DNA of 64,000 nt. Origin: Sideroxydans sp. GTDB taxonomy: Bacteria; Pseudomonadota; Gammaproteobacteria; Burkholderiales; Gallionellaceae. Of this stretch, positions 16,427 to 25,678 are shown piece after piece. The translations under genes and the position numbers were made by a program. The number at the start of each line of letters is the position of its first letter. Position 1 is the first letter of the stretch. The notes under the pieces were generated by a model that saw nothing but the letters and a program-made list of their open reading frames with translations, did not search any database and was not told the origin of the DNA. Where the stretch lies: assembly GCA_028707175.1 (NCBI GenBank), contig JAQTUV010000001.1, positions 248,001 to 312,000 of the forward strand, given 5' to 3'.

Positions 16427-17288
16427 TTTGGCCCGCCCTCATAAAACGATAGCAATTCTTGCCGCCATCTTTCGCCAGATACATCGCTGTATCAGCGACC
16501 TTTACCAGCTCTTCGGCATTGCCGCTGCTGTCAGGATAAAGGGCGATGCCGATGCTGACACCTACTGAGCAGGTCTGTTCGTGGAGCTGATAAGGAGCCC
16601 TAATCGCGTCCAATATTTTTTGTGCGACGATTTCTTTGCCGTTACCTGTGCCTACGTCACATAAGATGGCGGTAAATTCATCTCCGCCCATCCGTGCCAC
16701 GGTGTCGGATTCGCGTATGCATTTTTTGATGCGTTTGGCAGTTTCAATCAGTAGCGCATCGCCGATGTTGTGTCCGAGTGTGTCGTTGATTTTCTTAAAA
16801 CCATCAAGGTCGAGAAATAACACTGCAACGGACTCTTTGTTACGTTTTGCTCGTGCAATCGCTTGGTTGAGTCTGTCGTAAAACAAGATGCGATTGGGGA
16901 GGCCGGTCAGGCCATCATGGTGGGCAAGGTGGGTGACTTGCTCATTGGTTTGTTTTAAGCGCGTGAGGAGTGTCCATAAAAAGCGCGCTTGGAATCCGCC
17001 CACTACGTTTTCGATTCCTAACTCTTTTTCTGCGAAGTTTGAAACGGCATCATCCCCCGTCAGATTAAAAGCGAGGCATGGTCGGCAAGCTTGAATAGCC
17101 GTTGCAACTTCGCTGAAGTGTGGAACGCCAAGGTTGGTTGCAATGCGTAGTGCAGGGGCGGCGCTGTTGCTATCAACAATCCCCACGATCTGAATTGAGG
17201 GGTCTTCACTAAACAACTCCAACATGGCGGTGCCGCCACGTCCGGCACCAATCACCAATACTTTTTGTTTCGTTGCTTGATTAGACAT
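16422..17288 (-). CDS. Diguanylate cyclase with N-terminal Rossmann-type nucleotide-binding domain
   Basis: A 288-residue two-domain protein. Residues about 8-100 look like a dinucleotide-binding Rossmann domain: VLVIGAGRGGTAML is a GxGxxG fingerprint and IVGIVDSN ends the second strand with the Asp that often contacts the ribose. Residues about 120-285 form a GGDEF domain with active site GGDEF (201-205) and an RxxD inhibitory site (RESD, 192-195), so c-di-GMP synthesis with product inhibition is expected. There is no membrane segment. A soluble cyclase sensing NAD(P), CoA or redox state is a reasonable inference. It sits between the EF-hand genes and fliR. Confidence 0.85.
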   Translation of the reverse strand: MSNQATKQKVLVIGAGRGGTAMLELFSEDPSIQIVGIVDSNSAAPALRIATNLGVPHFSEVATAIQACRPCLAFNLTGDDAVSNFAEKELGIENVVGGFQARFLWTLLTRLKQTNEQVTHLAHHDGLTGLPNRILFYDRLNQAIARAKRNKESVAVLFLDLDGFKKINDTLGHNIGDALLIETAKRIKKCIRESDTVARMGGDEFTAILCDVGTGNGKEIVAQKILDAIRAPYQLHEQTCSVGVSIGIALYPDSSGNAEELVKVADTAMYLAKDGGKNCYRFMRAGQS

Positions 17289-17336
17289 TTATACCTCACT
17301 GAATTTGATTGTGATTATCTGTCGTACAACATGGAC

Positions 17337-18125
17337 TCATGGGCTTGCAAGCTGCACCATCATTCTTTCCACATTCTCCAAGGTGAGATGGGTGTAGTAA
17401 TCAATCAATGGGGCAAGGAAGGGCATTACTAGTGCCAGTGTGCCAAAACCCACCGCCAAGGTGATGGGGAAGCCGACCGCGAAGATGTTCAGTTGGGGGG
17501 CACTACGGGTGAGGATGCCCAATGCCAGGTTGGTGATGAGCAGCGCACCAATCAATGGGATGGAGAGCTGGAGCGCAAAAGCGAAGATCATCCCACCTTG
17601 CTCAGCGAGGAGCCGAAATGCATTGGCTGATGGCTGCGCCGCGCTGATGGGAAATGAAGAAAAACTCGCTGCCAAGGCTTCCAGCATATAAAGGTGGAGG
17701 TTGAGTGCAAGGAAAGCCAAGCCGGTGAGCACCCCCAAGAATTGGGCAATCACTGGGCTATATGAAGCATTCACCGGATCATAAAAACTGGCGAAGCCAA
17801 GACCCATCTGCATGCCTGCAATATCACCTGCCATTTCAACTGCTGCGAATATCAAACGTATCGAGAAGCCCATCATGAGCCCTGCGGCCATCTGCTGTAC
17901 TAATACAAAAATCCCTTGGGCAGAGGCAGGGTCGAGGTCTGATGGAATTGTGATTGTCGGCGCGATGACGAGTGTGAGGATGAGGGAGAACCCCAGTTTG
18001 ACGCGCATGGGAATCTGTTTGTTACCAAACACCGGCGCACTGGCAATCAAGGCCAATATACGAGCCAATGGATAGATGAGCATCGCCATCCATGTAGAGA
18101 ATTGCGCTGAGGTGAAGCTGATCAC
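17337..18125 (-). CDS. fliR: Flagellar export gate protein FliR
   Basis: A 262-residue, strongly hydrophobic protein of the FliR/YscT family with about six membrane segments. It is part of the FliPQR export gate at the centre of the flagellar type III secretion system. Family-typical stretches include the N-terminal RILALIASAPVFGNKQIP and GLMMGFSIRLIFAAVEMAGDIAGMQMG. It lies four bases after fliQ and ends the fliF-to-fliR run on this strand. Length is normal for the family. Confidence 0.95.
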   Translation of the reverse strand: MISFTSAQFSTWMAMLIYPLARILALIASAPVFGNKQIPMRVKLGFSLILTLVIAPTITIPSDLDPASAQGIFVLVQQMAAGLMMGFSIRLIFAAVEMAGDIAGMQMGLGFASFYDPVNASYSPVIAQFLGVLTGLAFLALNLHLYMLEALAASFSSFPISAAQPSANAFRLLAEQGGMIFAFALQLSIPLIGALLITNLALGILTRSAPQLNIFAVGFPITLAVGFGTLALVMPFLAPLIDYYTHLTLENVERMMVQLASP

Positions 18126-18129
18126 CGAT

Positions 18130-18399
18130 TCACCCCGCCAGATAGGGGATGCTGCTGTACAGCCGCGTCATGTAATCGAGTATCAACCCAATCATCCAAT
18201 GGCCTGCCAGCAGCAGCACAACAAAGATGCCGACGAGTTTTGGAATGAACGATAAGGTCATCTCGTTGATCTGCGTGGCCGCTTGAAAAATACTGACCGC
18301 CAAGCCGATGATCAGTGCCGTCAGCAGGAGTGGGGCAGAGATCAGGAGGGTTAATTCAATCGCTTGTTGACCAATGGTCATTACGGTTTCGGGAGTCAT
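18130..18399 (-). CDS. fliQ: Flagellar export gate protein FliQ
   Basis: An 89-residue protein with two membrane segments, the expected size for FliQ. The motif INEMTLSFIPKL in the loop between helices is typical, as is the N-terminal MTPETVMTIGQQAIEL. It forms the export gate with FliP and FliR. It is spaced nine bases from fliP and four from fliR, consistent with one transcript. Confidence 0.95.
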   Translation of the reverse strand: MTPETVMTIGQQAIELTLLISAPLLLTALIIGLAVSIFQAATQINEMTLSFIPKLVGIFVVLLLAGHWMIGLILDYMTRLYSSIPYLAG

Positions 18400-18408
18400 T
18401 TAAGCACC

Positions 18409-19278
18409 TCACGTATAAAAGCTCTGGACTAGAGAGCCGATGAGAAGATTCCATCCGTCCGCTAATACGAACAGCATGATTTTGAAGGGGAGCGAGATGA
18501 CAGAGGGAGACAGCATCATCATACCCATCGACATCAACACACTCGCCACCACCATGTCGATGATGAGGAAGGGAATAAAAATGACAAAGCCGATCTGAAA
18601 GGCAGTCTTCAATTCACTGGTGACGTAGGCTGGGACGAGGATGCGTAAAGGCACGTCGTCTGGACTTTCCAAGGCTTCGCTATTCGAGATACGCACGAAC
18701 AGCGCCAGATCACTCTCACGTGTTTGTCTCAACATGAATGTTTTGAGTGGTACCACGCCTTTGTCATACGCTTGTTCAAGTGACATCTTGTTCTGGCTGT
18801 AGGGCAGATAGGCTTCGGTGTACATCTTGTCCAAGGTGGGCGACATCACGAAGAAAGTCAGGAACAAGGCAAGGCCGAGCAATACTTGATTCGGCGGGGA
18901 GGCAGGGGTGCCGATGGCTGAACGCAACATCGACAGCACAATGATGATGCGCGTGAACGCCGTCATCATCAGGATGATGGCAGGCAAGAACGTGAGCGAC
19001 GAGATCAGAATCAGCGTTTGCAGACTCAAGGAGTAACTCTGTCCGCCACCGCCTGCGGGCGAACTGGTTACGGAGAGCAAGCTCGGCTCCGCAGCTTGAG
19101 CGGTTTGGACGAACAGGAAAAGTGAAATCAGAATTAGCCAAGAATAGGCTCGAATGTATTCTGAAAAAAGAGCAATAGGATGAAGAGTGTTTGGTAGGTC
19201 GGGTTTCAACCCGACGGCACTCGTCGGGTTGAAACCCGACCTACGAAGTGTTTTGTTTGTTTGCACAGCGCTAGACAT
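18409..19278 (-). CDS. fliP: Flagellar export gate protein FliP, with N-terminal extension from a REP-like palindrome
   Basis: A 289-residue FliP; the family is usually about 245-255. The core is normal: a signal-peptide-like helix (about 44-62, ending QTAQA), then membrane helices and conserved stretches such as [16 protein letters not shown] and [11 protein letters not shown]. The ATG at 19278 overlaps the fliO stop by eight bases. Between this start and the signal-peptide helix, about 20 residues are encoded by a perfect inverted repeat (19194-19244) that keeps the frame open. No other ATG lies before the core, so the extended start is probably used. Export-gate function should be retained if the signal helix still works. 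Confidence 0.92.
   Translation of the reverse strand: MSSAVQTNKTLRRSGFNPTSAVGLKPDLPNTLHPIALFSEYIRAYSWLILISLFLFVQTAQAAEPSLLSVTSSPAGGGGQSYSLSLQTLILISSLTFLPAIILMMTAFTRIIIVLSMLRSAIGTPASPPNQVLLGLALFLTFFVMSPTLDKMYTEAYLPYSQNKMSLEQAYDKGVVPLKTFMLRQTRESDLALFVRISNSEALESPDDVPLRILVPAYVTSELKTAFQIGFVIFIPFLIIDMVVASVLMSMGMMMLSPSVISLPFKIMLFVLADGWNLLIGSLVQSFYT
19194..19244. repeat. REP-like palindrome inside fliP
   Basis: Two perfect 23-base arms (19194-19216 and 19222-19244) surround a five-base loop. The arms contain GTCGGGTTTCAACCCGAC, itself nearly palindromic, a form common in dispersed bacterial REP-like elements. It lies in the 5' coding part of fliP without breaking the frame. No second copy was noticed in this window. 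Confidence 0.88.
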
Positions 19279-19717
19279 TGCGCTTCTCCATCATCTGTTT
19301 GAGCCAACCTTGGAATTTGTTGTCGTCCAAGCTGTTGGATGACGAGGCGAGTGGGATCGCCCCCTTAGGCATCGTGTGTAGTGCATTCACTTGGCCGGGG
19401 GCGACCCCCACGAGCAGCCATGTATCATTTACTTCAACCAAGACGACGCGTTCACGCTGCCCCACCGCGACACCGCTGATGACTTTGAGTGCGCTGGCAT
19501 TACCTTGTTGTGGCAGATTGATGCGCTTCACAATCCACGCCACCGCAACTACCGCCGCCAACACCAGCAGTAGGCTGAGAATCATTTGCAATATGCTCCC
19601 GCCCGATACGGCCGAAGAGGGGGGGGGGGTGAAGGCAGGGCGTGCAGCATCCACAGCCAAGGCGAGCGGGGAGAACGAGGCTGCGATGAGCGCAGCGAAT
19701 CGGCGGATCTTCATCAT
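19271..19717 (-). CDS. fliO: Flagellar export accessory protein FliO
   Basis: A 148-residue FliO: a signal-like N-terminus (ending ALAVDA), a Pro-rich linker, one membrane helix (about 44-64, [22 protein letters not shown]) and a cytoplasmic domain with [25 protein letters not shown] broken here into its conserved core. FliO helps assemble the FliP gate ring. The linker proline codons include an 11-base C run. It lies ten bases from fliN and overlaps fliP. Confidence 0.9.
   Translation of the reverse strand: MMKIRRFAALIAASFSPLALAVDAARPAFTPPPSSAVSGGSILQMILSLLLVLAAVVAVAWIVKRINLPQQGNASALKVISGVAVGQRERVVLVEVNDTWLLVGVAPGQVNALHTMPKGAIPLASSSNSLDDNKFQGWLKQMMEKRNV
19619..19629 (-). repeat. C11 homopolymer tract in fliO coding strand
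   Basis: Eleven G on the plus strand are eleven C in the fliO coding strand, encoding the end of Thr and three Pro just after the signal segment. In the given sequence the frame is intact. Slippage by one base would stop FliO early. Confidence 0.85.
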
Positions 19718-19727
19718 GTGAACCTCG

Positions 19728-20135
19728 TTATTTATTAATGCGGCGTAGTCGTTCAGACGGCGTGATGATATCGGTCAGGCGAATGCCCAACTTATCATTC
19801 ACGACGACCACTTCACCCTGCGCGATGAGAAAGCCGTTGATTAAGACATCCAATGGTTCACCCGCCATACCGGCCAATTCAACAACTGAACCTTGGGCTA
19901 ATTGCAACAGGTTTTTGATCGGCATCTTGGTGCGTCCCAGCTCCACTGTGAGTTGCACTGGGATGTCGAGGATCATGTCGAGATCGTTATGTGCAGTGCC
20001 CCCCGAGCTTCCGCCCGCTAGCTGTTCGAACACATGAGGTTGGGCTGTGGCAGGTTCTGGTGCAGCAGCTTGTTCAGCCATCGCAGCTCCCCAATCATCC
20101 GCGCTGATTTGTTCTTCTGTGGTTTCTTCAGCCAT
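19728..20135 (-). CDS. fliN: Flagellar motor switch protein FliN
   Basis: A 135-residue FliN. The N-terminal third is acidic and Ala-rich; the rest is the SpoA domain with ILDIPVQLTVELGRTKMPIKNLLQL, GEPLDVLINGFLIAQGEVVVVN and RLTDIITPSERL in separate conserved blocks. ATG 20135 is chosen because GGAGG lies five bases upstream; an in-frame ATG at 20147 would overlap this ribosome site. It overlaps the fliM stop by eight bases. FliN forms the lower C-ring with FliM and binds export cargo complexes. Confidence 0.95.
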   Translation of the reverse strand: MAEETTEEQISADDWGAAMAEQAAAPEPATAQPHVFEQLAGGSSGGTAHNDLDMILDIPVQLTVELGRTKMPIKNLLQLAQGSVVELAGMAGEPLDVLINGFLIAQGEVVVVNDKLGIRLTDIITPSERLRRINK

Positions 20136-21126
20136 TTTTTCCTCCATTCGATAGTTCGCTTATTTCGGCCGCTAGCATTTTTTCAACTTTGAGCGCGTAG
20201 TGCAGATTCGATACGCCGTACTTACATTCCATGACCGGGACACCATCAACGAGTACGTTGACTAATTCAGGCACGTCGAGCGGAATGATGTCGCCATTGC
20301 GCATTTTTAATACGTCATCCAGCGTCATCTTGGCGTGCCCTAACTCTGCATTGAGTTGGATATCAGCAGATTGAATCTGCTTAGACAGCATATGTAACCA
20401 GCGTTTGTCGGCGATGACGTGATCGCCCTGCATGGTGCTGTAAAGCAATTCGCGCAGGGGTTCGATCATCGCGTAGGGCATGCAGATGTGGATCGCACCG
20501 CCTACGCCACCGAACTCCACCTCAAAGGTGGTAACCATCACCACTTCATTCGGCGTGGCGATATTGGCAAATTGCGGATTCACTTCGGAGCGTTGGAATT
20601 CGAAATCCAACTTCTGCACGGATTCCCATGATTTTGAGTACGACTCAAAAACAACGCCTAGTAATTTCTGAATGATGCGATGTTCGGTCTGCGTGAACTC
20701 GCGGCCTTCCACACGTGTGTGGAAACGGCCATCGCCACCGAACAAACTATCAACCACGAGGAACACCAGATTAGGGTCGAAGATAAACAGCGATGTGCCC
20801 CGTAAGGGCCTCACCTGAACCAGATTGATATTGGCTGGCACGGGTAGGTTACGGATGAATTCAGAGAACTTCATCACCTTCACAGGGCCAACAGAGACCT
20901 CGGAGCTACGATGGATGAAGTTGTAGAGTGAGATGCGGAACAAACGTGCAAAGCGCTCATTGATGATTTCCATGGTGGGCATACGCCCACGCACGATACG
21001 TTCCTGCGTCGCCATGTTGTAGGGACGCACCCCTTCTTTTGGTGCTTCCTCTTTTGATTCCTCAGCCTCACCCGTGACGCCTCGCAGCAGCGAGTCAACT
21101 TCGTCTTGGGATAGGAAATCGCTCAT
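20128..21126 (-). CDS. fliM: Flagellar motor switch protein FliM
   Basis: A 332-residue FliM of normal length. The N-terminal LSQDEVDSLLRG is the CheY-P-binding segment. The central domain has RPYNMATQERIVRGRMPTME in part and the SLFGGDGR block. The C-terminal SpoA domain ends with PVMECKYGVSNLHYALKVEKML in part. It forms the C-ring with FliG and FliN and sets rotation direction. It lies 15 bases after fliL and overlaps fliN. Confidence 0.96.
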   Translation of the reverse strand: MSDFLSQDEVDSLLRGVTGEAEESKEEAPKEGVRPYNMATQERIVRGRMPTMEIINERFARLFRISLYNFIHRSSEVSVGPVKVMKFSEFIRNLPVPANINLVQVRPLRGTSLFIFDPNLVFLVVDSLFGGDGRFHTRVEGREFTQTEHRIIQKLLGVVFESYSKSWESVQKLDFEFQRSEVNPQFANIATPNEVVMVTTFEVEFGGVGGAIHICMPYAMIEPLRELLYSTMQGDHVIADKRWLHMLSKQIQSADIQLNAELGHAKMTLDDVLKMRNGDIIPLDVPELVNVLVDGVPVMECKYGVSNLHYALKVEKMLAAEISELSNGGKNG

Positions 21127-21141
21127 GGCATCAACTCAATA

Positions 21142-21906
21142 TTATTGGATGATGAAGTCGCTGAATAAGACATCAACGACACCGGTTTTCTTTGTGCTCA
21201 CATCGATGATCGGTGCGGCGGGTGCGGCAGCAACGGCAGATCCTGCTGCTTCATCATGTGTGGCGGCCTCGCCATGTTCGGCAGCACCTCCGTGAGCAGG
21301 CTCGCCGTGTGTGGCTGGTGCGCCATGTGCGGGAGCGGCTGCGTGCGCATCCACTTCATCTGCATGTGCATCGTGCCCTGCAACGCCGGATGCAGCGTGA
21401 TCGACATCTTCGTCTTCATCGTGTGCGCCATGCTCCTCACCTACGCCCAAAATCTTGTCGGTCGCGGTGATGATCTGTGAAACCAAAATACGCTTGCCTT
21501 CAATCGTGGAGAGCTCTGACGGTTTCTTGCTAGACAGGATGAATAACAGTTTGCTGCGGATCTCAGGCATGGTCGCTTTAATCTTTGCGTCCAATAGCGG
21601 ATCTAACACCTTGAGGGTAATGCCAGCCTGTAAGTAAGGGTCATTGCCTTCTTCGCTGACAAGATTGACCGTGAAATGATCGCCCAAGGGAATAAACGTG
21701 GGCACTTCAACAGGTGCAACGGCGGCCTCTTCTTTGTGCTCCTCAGCGCCCTTGTTGCCCATCGTGAAATACCAGCCAGCAGCGCCTGCTAAAAGCAGCA
21801 CCACGACACCGATAATGATGAACAACATTTTCTTGCTCTTTTTTGGGGGAGCATCGCCCTCTGCTGCGGGTGCGGCTGCTTTTGCGGGTTTGGCTGGTTT
21901 AGACAT
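21142..21906 (-). CDS. fliL: Flagellar basal-body protein FliL with long His/Ala-rich insertion
   Basis: A 254-residue FliL; most relatives are about 150-180. After a membrane helix (about 26-48), the conserved domain runs to about residue 158 (FTVNLVSEEGNDPYLQAGI). About 70 residues rich in His, Ala, Gly, Asp and Glu then follow, with repeats of the form HG-x-x-AHG and AEHGEAATH. The protein ends with the conserved VLFSDFIIQ, so the low-complexity block is an insertion before the last strand, not an extension. FliL supports stators at the basal body. A metal-binding or pH-sensing role for the insert is speculative. Confidence 0.9.
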   Translation of the reverse strand: MSKPAKPAKAAAPAAEGDAPPKKSKKMLFIIIGVVVLLLAGAAGWYFTMGNKGAEEHKEEAAVAPVEVPTFIPLGDHFTVNLVSEEGNDPYLQAGITLKVLDPLLDAKIKATMPEIRSKLLFILSSKKPSELSTIEGKRILVSQIITATDKILGVGEEHGAHDEDEDVDHAASGVAGHDAHADEVDAHAAAPAHGAPATHGEPAHGGAAEHGEAATHDEAAGSAVAAAPAAPIIDVSTKKTGVVDVLFSDFIIQ

Positions 21907-22000
21907 CGTTCTATCCTTCCTTTCGATTGACTGTGATTGTCACGCTATCGGCGACCTCGGCATCTAATGAAAAGATGGGGAATCCCCGCCTATTTAGCAC

Positions 22001-23167
22001 TCATGCAAAAGTATCCACCATGCCCCGATTACGTAGTGGCAGGACTGACTGACTCGTGACAACGGTGTTGGACGCTAAAGCGGGGGTGTTCTCATTCGAG
22101 GATGAGCGGGATTGTGCGCCCGATTCGCCGCGTTGATCACGAGGCGTTTGGTCACTCACCGTAGTATTGCCCAACATGATTCCGTTATCGGCAAGCATCT
22201 CGCGAAGTTTAGGGATGGATTGTTCGATCGCTTCGCGCACCATCGCATGGGCGGAGGTGAACTGCACAGTAGCCTGATCCCCGGTTACTTTTAGCACCAC
22301 ATCCAGTGGGCCGAGTTGTGGTGGGTTGAGATGCAACTCGGCATGCTGGTCTTGTTGTCCCGCCAGCCATGTGATTTTTTGTCCAACATCTTCTGCCCAA
22401 CGGTTGTGCGAGATGGGCGTGTTGACGACGAGTTGGGTTGCACTTGTTACAGCCGGATTTAGATTGGGCATGGATTGCACAAGCGTCGTTGACGATGTGT
22501 TCACGGCAGCTTGGGGAATGAGCGTGGATTTTTCCGATGTTGCCTGATCGCTGACTTTGGTGGCGGCTGCTTCGACTTGCGCACGGTTGATCAGGCTGGC
22601 GAAGGTTTCTTTCGCGGTCACAGTCGCGGCCTTAGGGTCGGTCGTGATCAGTGTTGGCGTGTCGCTTGTTTCAACAGGGGAGGATGAAGTGAGCAGCGGT
22701 TTGTCCGTACTTGTAGTGGCAGATGAAGCAGTCTTTTGTAAGGTCGAGGCCAGCCCTGCTTCTATGCCTACCAACGTTTTATTTGTTTGCATCCCTGCCG
22801 CGTCAGTGACTAAGGGCGTAGTCACTGCGGAGCTGGCTGGCTGGGGTGTTGGCAGTGCTTGAGGTGCAATTGGGGGAGTTGCTGAGGCGGCAGTTTGAGG
22901 TATGAGTGAGGCGAGTAAGTCGGTTGGCAAGGAGGTGTTGCTTGAATCGTCTTGCGCGACACTCGAATCTGTTTTTTCAGTGCTACTCGCCGCATTCGTT
23001 CCTTTGTCGTCGTTCTCTTTGTTGTTGCTGTTCACCTGACGCGCCAACACGGTTCCAAATGGAGGCGTGTCTGGACTGGTGGCTTCAGACTTGTTGCTAT
23101 TGTTGTTCGCGGCGCTCGCTTTAACGTTGCTGGAGGATGCGCTAGGGATGAGGGGTAGGGTGCTCAT
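22001..23167 (-). CDS. fliK: Flagellar hook-length control protein FliK
   Basis: A 388-residue FliK. Residues 1-240 are Ser/Thr/Ala/Gln-rich and low in complexity, as expected for the ruler part. The C-terminal substrate-switch domain shows WAEDVGQKITWLAGQQ, AELHLNPPQLGPLDVVLKV and REAIEQSIPKLREMLADNG as separate family blocks. FliK is secreted and measures hook length before switching export to filament proteins. A second FliK-like protein is encoded at 44913-45977. Confidence 0.9.
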   Translation of the reverse strand: MSTLPLIPSASSSNVKASAANNNSNKSEATSPDTPPFGTVLARQVNSNNKENDDKGTNAASSTEKTDSSVAQDDSSNTSLPTDLLASLIPQTAASATPPIAPQALPTPQPASSAVTTPLVTDAAGMQTNKTLVGIEAGLASTLQKTASSATTSTDKPLLTSSSPVETSDTPTLITTDPKAATVTAKETFASLINRAQVEAAATKVSDQATSEKSTLIPQAAVNTSSTTLVQSMPNLNPAVTSATQLVVNTPISHNRWAEDVGQKITWLAGQQDQHAELHLNPPQLGPLDVVLKVTGDQATVQFTSAHAMVREAIEQSIPKLREMLADNGIMLGNTTVSDQTPRDQRGESGAQSRSSSNENTPALASNTVVTSQSVLPLRNRGMVDTFA

Positions 23168-23184
23168 GGTGTTCTCCGGTGGTT

Positions 23185-23646
23185 TTACTGTTCTTTCTTT
23201 TTCTCTGCCGAATGCATGGCGGCAAAGCGACCCGTTTGTTCATCTTGTGTGCGTTGTTCGATACGCACTTCTTGTATTTTTTCTGTCTCGACATGGCGTT
23301 GTGCCAAGGTGTCGAAAGAACGCATCTTGCGTGTCGCTCCCATCAACTCGTGGCGGCCTGTTTGCACAGAATTTTGTGCATTTGCGATGACCTTTTGCTG
23401 TTGTTGGATTGCCTGATCCAAACGATCAATGAAGTCTTGGAAGTTGCGCAAGCTGGCGGGCTCCATGCCGTTTTGTGCCGCTTCGGTGAACTTGTCTTGA
23501 TAGTCGTGCCGGAACTGTTGCAGGGCTTGCAACTTGTCTTGAGCACTTTGGTGTTGTTGATTGAGCTGGCCGAGCTTCTTCGTGGCGGCTTCATTTTGGT
23601 GTTGCGCCAGATCTAGCAGCGGTTGCAGTGGAAATGATTTACTCAT
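23185..23646 (-). CDS. fliJ: Flagellar export protein FliJ
   Basis: A 153-residue, almost fully alpha-helical coiled-coil protein rich in Gln, Lys and Glu, in the position and size of FliJ. FliJ acts as the stalk of the FliI ATPase ring and as a chaperone-escort factor. It lies nine bases after fliI and 17 before fliK. Sequence conservation in this family is low, so position carries part of the identification. Confidence 0.88.
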   Translation of the reverse strand: MSKSFPLQPLLDLAQHQNEAATKKLGQLNQQHQSAQDKLQALQQFRHDYQDKFTEAAQNGMEPASLRNFQDFIDRLDQAIQQQQKVIANAQNSVQTGRHELMGATRKMRSFDTLAQRHVETEKIQEVRIEQRTQDEQTGRFAAMHSAEKKKEQ

Positions 23647-23654
23647 ATGGCCCT

Positions 23655-25055
23655 TTAATTAGCGGTTCCAAACAAATTCGAGAACTGCCCCATGCTGGCG
23701 CTAAAAGGTTCAGATTCGAACATGTTTTGTATTAAAAATGCCTCGATCTGAGGTTGCATATAGATGGCTTCATCAAGCAAAGGATCACTGCCTTGAACAT
23801 ACGCGCCGACACTGATCAGATCGTGGTTACGTTGGAAGTGTGAATAAAGATGTTTGAAATGGTGGACACGTTTTAGGTGTTCTTCGCTGACCAGATGACT
23901 CATCGCACGGCTGATCGAGGCTTCGATGTCGATGGCAGGGTAGTGTCCTGCTTCGGCCAAGCGACGTGACAGCACGATGTGGCCATCCAAGATCGCACGG
24001 GCACTATCCGCGATGGGGTCTTGTTGGTCGTCGCCTTCAGTGAGGACCGTGTAAAAAGCGGTGATTGACCCACCACCTTCTGCGCCGTTGCCTGCGCGCT
24101 CCACCAGCATGGGCAATTTTGCGAACACGGAAGGCGGGTAACCTTTGGTGGCAGGTGGCTCACCAATCGCCAGCGCGATCTCACGTTGTGCCATGGCATA
24201 ACGGGTGAGTGAATCCATGATGAGCAATACGTTCTTACCTTGATCGCGGAAATATTCTGCGATGGTGGTGGCATAGGCTGCACCTTGCATGCGCATCAGC
24301 GGGCTGGTATCGGCAGGGGCGGCGACGACCACGGAACGTGCGAGCCCTTCCTTGCCCAAAATATCGGTGATGAATTCTTTTACTTCGCGGCCCCGTTCGC
24401 CGATCAGTCCAACTACGATGACATCGGCGCTTGTGTAACGCGCCATCATGCCGAGCAGCACGCTTTTACCCACGCCAGATCCCGCGAACAAGCCCATACG
24501 CTGGCCGCGACCAACGGTGAGCAGACTATTGATTGCGCGCACACCGACATCGAGCGCGTCTTTTATCGCAGCTCTCTCCAATGGGTTGATGGGGCGACTT
24601 TGTAGCGGGGCGCTGCGACTTTCTTGTAATGGGCCAAACGCATCGAGTGGACGACCTGCCCCATCAAGCACGCGACCCAGCAGATGTTCACCTACGGGGA
24701 GATGACGCGCTAAGTCGGCTGTTCGACGACGGAACTGGGTGGGTTGATTGACGGATATCGGGCGACGTTGCTGTTCCGCAGGGACGACGCGCGCGCCGGG
24801 TACCAATCCATGCACATCGTTTTCCGGCATCAGAAACAAACGATCCCCAGCGAAACCTACGACTTCGGCTTCGATGCGGTTATTGGGAAGCTCAATCCAA
24901 CAGGTGCTTCCCACGGCCATACGTAAACCTACTGCCTCCATCACCATACCGGTTACTTTGGTTAAACGACCGCTGACCTGCAAAGGTGTGCTTTGAGTCG
25001 CGATCTCGCGATTCATCTCAAGCAGTCTTTGCCAGCGTTCGTAATGTGCATTCAT
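23655..25055 (-). CDS. fliI: Flagellum-specific ATPase FliI
   Basis: A 466-residue F1-beta-like ATPase. The Walker A is AGSGVGKS (191-198), Walker B lies in [11 protein letters not shown], and the family segment [15 protein letters not shown] follows. FliI powers or assists export with FliH and FliJ. ATG 25055 forms an ATGA overlap with the fliH stop and opens on MNAHYERW; an in-frame ATG at 25070 would add five residues and cannot be excluded. The gene is part of fliF-G-H-I-J-K. Confidence 0.95.
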   Translation of the reverse strand: MNAHYERWQRLLEMNREIATQSTPLQVSGRLTKVTGMVMEAVGLRMAVGSTCWIELPNNRIEAEVVGFAGDRLFLMPENDVHGLVPGARVVPAEQQRRPISVNQPTQFRRRTADLARHLPVGEHLLGRVLDGAGRPLDAFGPLQESRSAPLQSRPINPLERAAIKDALDVGVRAINSLLTVGRGQRMGLFAGSGVGKSVLLGMMARYTSADVIVVGLIGERGREVKEFITDILGKEGLARSVVVAAPADTSPLMRMQGAAYATTIAEYFRDQGKNVLLIMDSLTRYAMAQREIALAIGEPPATKGYPPSVFAKLPMLVERAGNGAEGGGSITAFYTVLTEGDDQQDPIADSARAILDGHIVLSRRLAEAGHYPAIDIEASISRAMSHLVSEEHLKRVHHFKHLYSHFQRNHDLISVGAYVQGSDPLLDEAIYMQPQIEAFLIQNMFESEPFSASMGQFSNLFGTAN

Positions 25056-25678
25056 TTTTGCACCAACCATTTCGCTTCTTGCCCCATCGCAGCCATCACA
25101 CGATCCCAGCGTGATTCAACAGAGGCATCTAACTGACTGCTGGCTGTTTCCAGTCGAGCTCCCCCACGTTCCAATCGTGAGTCTTCCAATATTTTCCAGC
25201 CGCTATGTGACAAGGTCTCGCCCATCTTGTCTCGAACCAGTTCCGCGTCATCTGGATGCAAGAATAAATGAGCGGATTGATTGAACACGGGTAGGGTGGA
25301 AATGGCTTCTTGCACCATGCCATGAAGCAGTTCTGGTTGCACAGTGAGCGCTTGTTGGATCACTTGTTGCGCGATATCCAGTGAGAGCGTCATCAGTGAT
25401 TTTGAGACAGCTTCATCAACTTGTTGAGATAGCACGCTGATGATGTCAGCGAGGCGTTGTTTTTCTTCCAAGCCTTGCTGCATCCCGTCGGCATAACCAC
25501 GTTGTTGGCCTTCTGTATAACCTGCTTGATAGCCTTCATCATGTGACTGCTGCTGGAGTTGTTCCAATTCAGCAGCCGTGGGGAGATTGATGTCGAGCGC
25601 GAGATCGCGATCTGATTTGAACGCAGGGAGTTCCCAGCGTTGCCATGCAGTGAGCGATTCATTGATGGGGTCAGACAT
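25052..25678 (-). CDS. fliH: Flagellar export regulator FliH
   Basis: A 208-residue FliH. The central helix contains the typical glycine-repeat region ([21 protein letters not shown]) and a long coiled coil. The C-terminal half is the V/A-ATPase subunit-E-like domain with HPDDAELV and [10 protein letters not shown]. FliH binds FliI and holds it at the export gate. It overlaps fliG by eight bases and fliI by four. Confidence 0.93.
   Translation of the reverse strand: MSDPINESLTAWQRWELPAFKSDRDLALDINLPTAAELEQLQQQSHDEGYQAGYTEGQQRGYADGMQQGLEEKQRLADIISVLSQQVDEAVSKSLMTLSLDIAQQVIQQALTVQPELLHGMVQEAISTLPVFNQSAHLFLHPDDAELVRDKMGETLSHSGWKILEDSRLERGGARLETASSQLDASVESRWDRVMAAMGQEAKWLVQK

Noticed and set aside
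21940-21965. GCCGATAG before fliL as a sigma-28 promoter
   Set aside because: No acceptable -35 at the right distance; fliL is probably transcribed from upstream flagellar genes.
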